Positions 53,096 through 55,778 of a DNA stretch of 55,778 nt are shown piece after piece (the first letter of the stretch is position 1; each line of letters begins with the position of its first letter). Made by a program: the position numbers and the translations under genes. The stretch lies in contig CAYQTE010000026.1 of the NCBI GenBank assembly GCA_964420285.1, positions 1-55,778 of the forward strand. Direction: 5' to 3'. The notes below the pieces were generated by a model. The model had not been told where the DNA came from. It was given only the letters and a program-made list of their open reading frames with translations, and did not search any database. Source of the DNA: CAYQTE01 sp964420285 (GTDB lineage: Bacteria > Planctomycetota > Phycisphaerae > Tepidisphaerales > Tepidisphaeraceae).

Positions 53096-54439
53096 ATGAA
53101 AATACTCTCCAGAATCCGATCGGCCCTTGCGCGATCGAGCGATCGTCCTGCTACCGGCCAGTCCACCGGCGCACAGCAGCAGCCGTCACCGCTGGCAGCC
53201 ATTCTCGGTACGTCGTTATCGCAGCCGCCCGCCGCCGGCGCTATAGCCGCTGCCGGTCCATCATCGCCGCCGGCGGTGGCCTCGCGCGGAGCGGATATCG
53301 CCCTCTATCGTCAGATGTCGGCCCATCCGACCATCGCCCTGGCGATTTCGATCGTCAAATCCCCCATCGTTGCCAATGGTTACATCGTGCAAAAGAGTGA
53401 CGAGTCCGTATCCGATGCATGGCAACAGACCATCGTCCGGCAACTGGCGCCGCTGATCCGCCCGCTGAAGCGCGACGCTCTTCGCGCCCTGGAATTCGGC
53501 TGGGCGGGATTTGAAAAAGTCTGGCAGGAGCGCGACGGGCAGTTGTGCCTTTCGCGGCTCAAGCCGCTCTTGCCCGACGCGCGACTCACCGAAATCCTGA
53601 TCGACTCCGGCGGTTCGTTCGCCGGACTTCGCGCCGCCGGCCCGGATGGATCGTCCGTCGATCTGCCGCCGACCAAATCGTTCCATTTTTCCAGCGACGG
53701 TGAAGCCGGCAATCTGCTGGGCAAAAGCCGTCACGAGAACATCCGCCGCCGCTATGTCGAATGGGAACAGGTCGCCGCCAAGGCCCATCGCTACCAGACC
53801 AAGGTCTCCAACATCCTCACGCAAATTCACTATCCCGATGGAACCAGCAAGGATGCCAGCGGCGCCGACCGGCCCAATTACTGGATCGCCCAGAGCCTGG
53901 CCAACAGCATCGCCGATGGAAAAGCCGTCGCGGTCCCCAATTTCTTCCACAGCTCCGCCGATCCGCGCATCGCCGCGGAACTGGCCGGCAAGAGCGCCTG
54001 GATCATCGACTTCAAAGACCCCGGCGGCGCTGACCACGCCGCGGGCTTCATCAACTACCTCCGCTATCTCGATTCCCTCATGTTCCGCGGCTGGCTGCGC
54101 CCGGAGCGCACCGGCCTGGAAGCCGACCACGGCTCCCGCGCCGATGCCCAGACCCACACGGACACGGCCGTGCTCGACTGCGAACTCATCGAAGGCGAAC
54201 TCTTCGACGCCATCAATGAGCAGATCACCGACGACATCCTGCGACTGAACTTCGGCCCCGCCGCCACCGGGGCGGTCAAACTCGTTCCCACTCCGCTCTC
54301 GGACGACAAATCCCAGCAATCCCGCGATTTGCTCGACAAATTGCTCTCGACCCCGCAAGGCTTCGACGCAGTTGCCAGGATCGTCGATCTGCAAACGCTC
54401 TTCAGCCAACTCGGCCTGCCATTACGTTCGGACGTCTGA
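53096..54439 (+). CDS. Phage portal protein, DUF935 (Mu gp29)-like
   Basis: The 447-residue product starts at ATG 53096; a longer frame from 52586 lies inside the terminase gene. After a Gln/Ala-rich N-terminus come DUF935 features: IALAISIVKSPIVANG, ALEFGWAGFEKVWQE, and an acidic middle with VPNFFHSSADPRIA and NYLRYLDSLMFRGWL. The portal forms the DNA entry ring at the capsid vertex. Confidence 0.8.
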   Translation: MKILSRIRSALARSSDRPATGQSTGAQQQPSPLAAILGTSLSQPPAAGAIAAAGPSSPPAVASRGADIALYRQMSAHPTIALAISIVKSPIVANGYIVQKSDESVSDAWQQTIVRQLAPLIRPLKRDALRALEFGWAGFEKVWQERDGQLCLSRLKPLLPDARLTEILIDSGGSFAGLRAAGPDGSSVDLPPTKSFHFSSDGEAGNLLGKSRHENIRRRYVEWEQVAAKAHRYQTKVSNILTQIHYPDGTSKDASGADRPNYWIAQSLANSIADGKAVAVPNFFHSSADPRIAAELAGKSAWIIDFKDPGGADHAAGFINYLRYLDSLMFRGWLRPERTGLEADHGSRADAQTHTDTAVLDCELIEGELFDAINEQITDDILRLNFGPAATGAVKLVPTPLSDDKSQQSRDLLDKLLSTPQGFDAVARIVDLQTLFSQLGLPLRSDV

Positions 54440-54448
54440 CCACTTCCT

Positions 54449-54480
54449 CTCCCCTGCTCCCCTGCTCCCCCTCTCCCCAG
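54449..54480. repeat. Octamer repeat locus 3 (CTCCCCTG)
   Basis: CTCCCCTG occurs twice in tandem (54449-54464) and continues as degenerate C-rich octamers to 54480, between the portal and protease genes. No inverse arm was found here. Confidence 0.65.
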
Positions 54481-54499
54481 CACGCTCGACGGAGAACCC

Positions 54500-55606
54500 A
54501 TGCCCACATCACAACCCATCGCCACCCCGGCCCGTCCCACGAGCATCGCCGGCCAGCCCGTCGCGTATCTCTGGAAGGACATCATCCGCACCGGGCATTA
54601 TGTTCATCCGACGCAAGGATTTCGCCTTGATGTGGATATGCCGCGTCTGCGCCGCTGGGCTTCGATCGGCCGGCGCATGCTCGCCGCGGGCATTCATATC
54701 CCCGCCAACGTTGATCATTCCAACAGCGCCCGCGACGCTCTGGGCCGGGTTGTGGATTTTCAGGTTCGCGGCGACGCCCTGGTCGCGTTGCACCAACTCA
54801 TCGGCGCCGACGCCGCCGCACTGGCGGCGCGAAACCAGGCCTCGGTGGGGATCGATCCGGATTACGTCGACGGCCGCGGCCGGCGCTGGGGCGAGGCGAT
54901 CGTCCATGTCGCTCTCACGCCCGTGCCGGTCGTGCCCGGTCAAGGTCAATTCATACAGGCGGCCTCCCGTGAACCCGCGGCGAGCGGCCATGCCAAAACA
55001 TCCGCGGGGTTTGAGAGGTCCATCGTGAACACCATTGCCTGCTCGAGCGAGCAACTGGCCGATCTGCACGGCCTGCTGCCCGACGGCGAAACCTGCCCGC
55101 CGGATGATCTTCTGGCCCGGCTCATTGACTATCTGAAGAATCGCGCCACCGATGACAATCAGGATCGTCAGGCGGCCGTCCAACTCGCCGCGGCAAACGA
55201 TCAACTGGCCCAGCGCGATCAGCGCATCGCCGAACTCTCCGCGCGCCTTCCGCGCCCGCTCGATCCCGAAGCCCAGGATGCCCTGGTGGCCGCGATCAAC
55301 GCCAAGAAGCAACTGGCGATCGCCCGCGGCGCCATCACGCCAGCCGTCGCCGATCGCCTCTTTGCCGCGCTGGTCCGTCCGCCCGGCGGCAAGGTCAATC
55401 TCATCGGACTCAGCCGCGCCGCCAATGCCCTTGGCGACGTGGCCCTCGGGCTGGCCGTCTTTGACGCACTGGCCGACAACATCCCCGTCGCCCTGGGCGA
55501 AGCCAGCGGCGTGCAGATTCTCAGCCGCGCCGCGGGAGACCCCTGCGACGACGACCGCTCCCGCCTCACCCGACGCATGATCGACATCGCCAATCGCAAT
55601 TCGTGA
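54500..55606 (+). CDS. Phage prohead protease, Mu I-like
   Basis: The 368-residue product has the Mu I-like protease region at residues 1-150 (GIHIPANVDHSNSARDALG with candidate catalytic His, then SVGIDPDYVDGRG and HVALTPVPVVPGQ). A coiled coil (about 215-260) and a C-terminal helical region follow, probably scaffold. GGAG precedes the ATG. It would process the capsid during assembly; the capsid gene would be expected just beyond the right edge. Confidence 0.75.
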   Translation: MPTSQPIATPARPTSIAGQPVAYLWKDIIRTGHYVHPTQGFRLDVDMPRLRRWASIGRRMLAAGIHIPANVDHSNSARDALGRVVDFQVRGDALVALHQLIGADAAALAARNQASVGIDPDYVDGRGRRWGEAIVHVALTPVPVVPGQGQFIQAASREPAASGHAKTSAGFERSIVNTIACSSEQLADLHGLLPDGETCPPDDLLARLIDYLKNRATDDNQDRQAAVQLAAANDQLAQRDQRIAELSARLPRPLDPEAQDALVAAINAKKQLAIARGAITPAVADRLFAALVRPPGGKVNLIGLSRAANALGDVALGLAVFDALADNIPVALGEASGVQILSRAAGDPCDDDRSRLTRRMIDIANRNS

Positions 55607-55610
55607 AACT

Positions 55611-55778
55611 GACAAGGTGACAAGGTGAAGGGGTGACAAGGTGACAAAGATGCGGCGATAAAGCCGTCGTAAACAACTCTCACCCTCACTCAGTCACCCT
55701 GTCACCTTGTCCCCTTGTCACCTTGTCACCCTGTCACCCTGTCACCCTGTCACCCTGTCACCCTGTCACCCTGTCACC
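55611..55778. repeat. Octamer repeat locus 4 (GTCACCCT), large inverted pair, cut by window edge
   Basis: The left arm (55611-55647) is made of GACAAGGT octamers. The right arm (55693-55778) is nearly eleven octamers, mostly GTCACCCT with GTCACCTT and GTCCCCTT variants. The left arm is a near-perfect reverse complement of about 36 bases of the right arm across a 45-base spacer, so a long hairpin could form. The array continues beyond the window. Confidence 0.85.

Overview
The window is a GC-rich bacterial chromosome segment whose gene content points to the Planctomycetota, probably a heteropolysaccharide-degrading member of the Phycisphaerae. The clues are tandem secreted alpha-L-fucosidases (GH29), a PL4 lyase, GH2 and GH97 enzymes, many Tat or Sec signal peptides and octanucleotide intergenic repeats. 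The lineage is an inference from gene content; no rRNA or tRNA gene was recognised.

Layout. Positions 1-7324 (+) hold a GH29 array: one 5'-truncated copy and four complete copies, three with Tat-type leaders and one with a Sec leader. Positions 7326-12368 (-) hold a periplasmic PaoABC-type molybdenum aldehyde/xanthine oxidoreductase operon (Tat-FeS, Mo and FAD+4Fe4S subunits), followed by a small Cys-rich protein and a DUF1326 protein. Positions 12585-17247 (-) hold a self-contained TonB unit: receptor, TonB, ExbB, ExbD and a membrane-anchored coiled-coil protein. Next come a GT2-DUF2062 fusion (-), a PIN-domain gene with a small partner (-), and prfB (+) with the classical +1 frameshift. A promoter and an approximately 248-nt structured leader with an internal tandem repeat precede an amidohydrolase (+). 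A lipoprotein gene follows whose ATG lies inside a terminator-like hairpin, then a PL4 rhamnogalacturonan lyase (-).

Positions 25473-35644 (+) form a tightly packed operon: an HTH-PTS EIIA fusion regulator, then a hydrogenase-4/complex-I-like membrane module (two HyfB-like, one HyfC, one HyfE, one HyfF, one fused HyfG-like and one ferredoxin-NuoB fusion). The large subunit has lost both [NiFe] cysteine motifs and no maturation genes are nearby, so this looks like an energy-converting-hydrogenase-related (Ehr) ion-pumping complex and not a hydrogenase. Positions 35598-42690 (-) hold a secreted TIM-barrel-like protein of unknown function, a GH2 enzyme and a GH97 enzyme. Together with the GH29 and PL4 genes they suggest breakdown of fucosylated and pectic heteropolysaccharides, with the TonB system as a possible uptake route.

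Positions 43042 to the end (+) are a prophage or phage-derived island: Zn-ribbon and HTH small proteins, a coiled-coil/TM protein, secreted PKD/beta-helix and tail-spike-like proteins, a gp36-like protein, ParB-like nuclease, an ABC ATPase-GNAT (possibly Mom-like) fusion, small and large terminase, portal and protease. The island runs off the right edge in an octamer repeat array. No integrase, transposase, capsid or tail-tube gene is inside the window. Families of intergenic octamer repeats, some arranged as inverted pairs, separate these phage genes.
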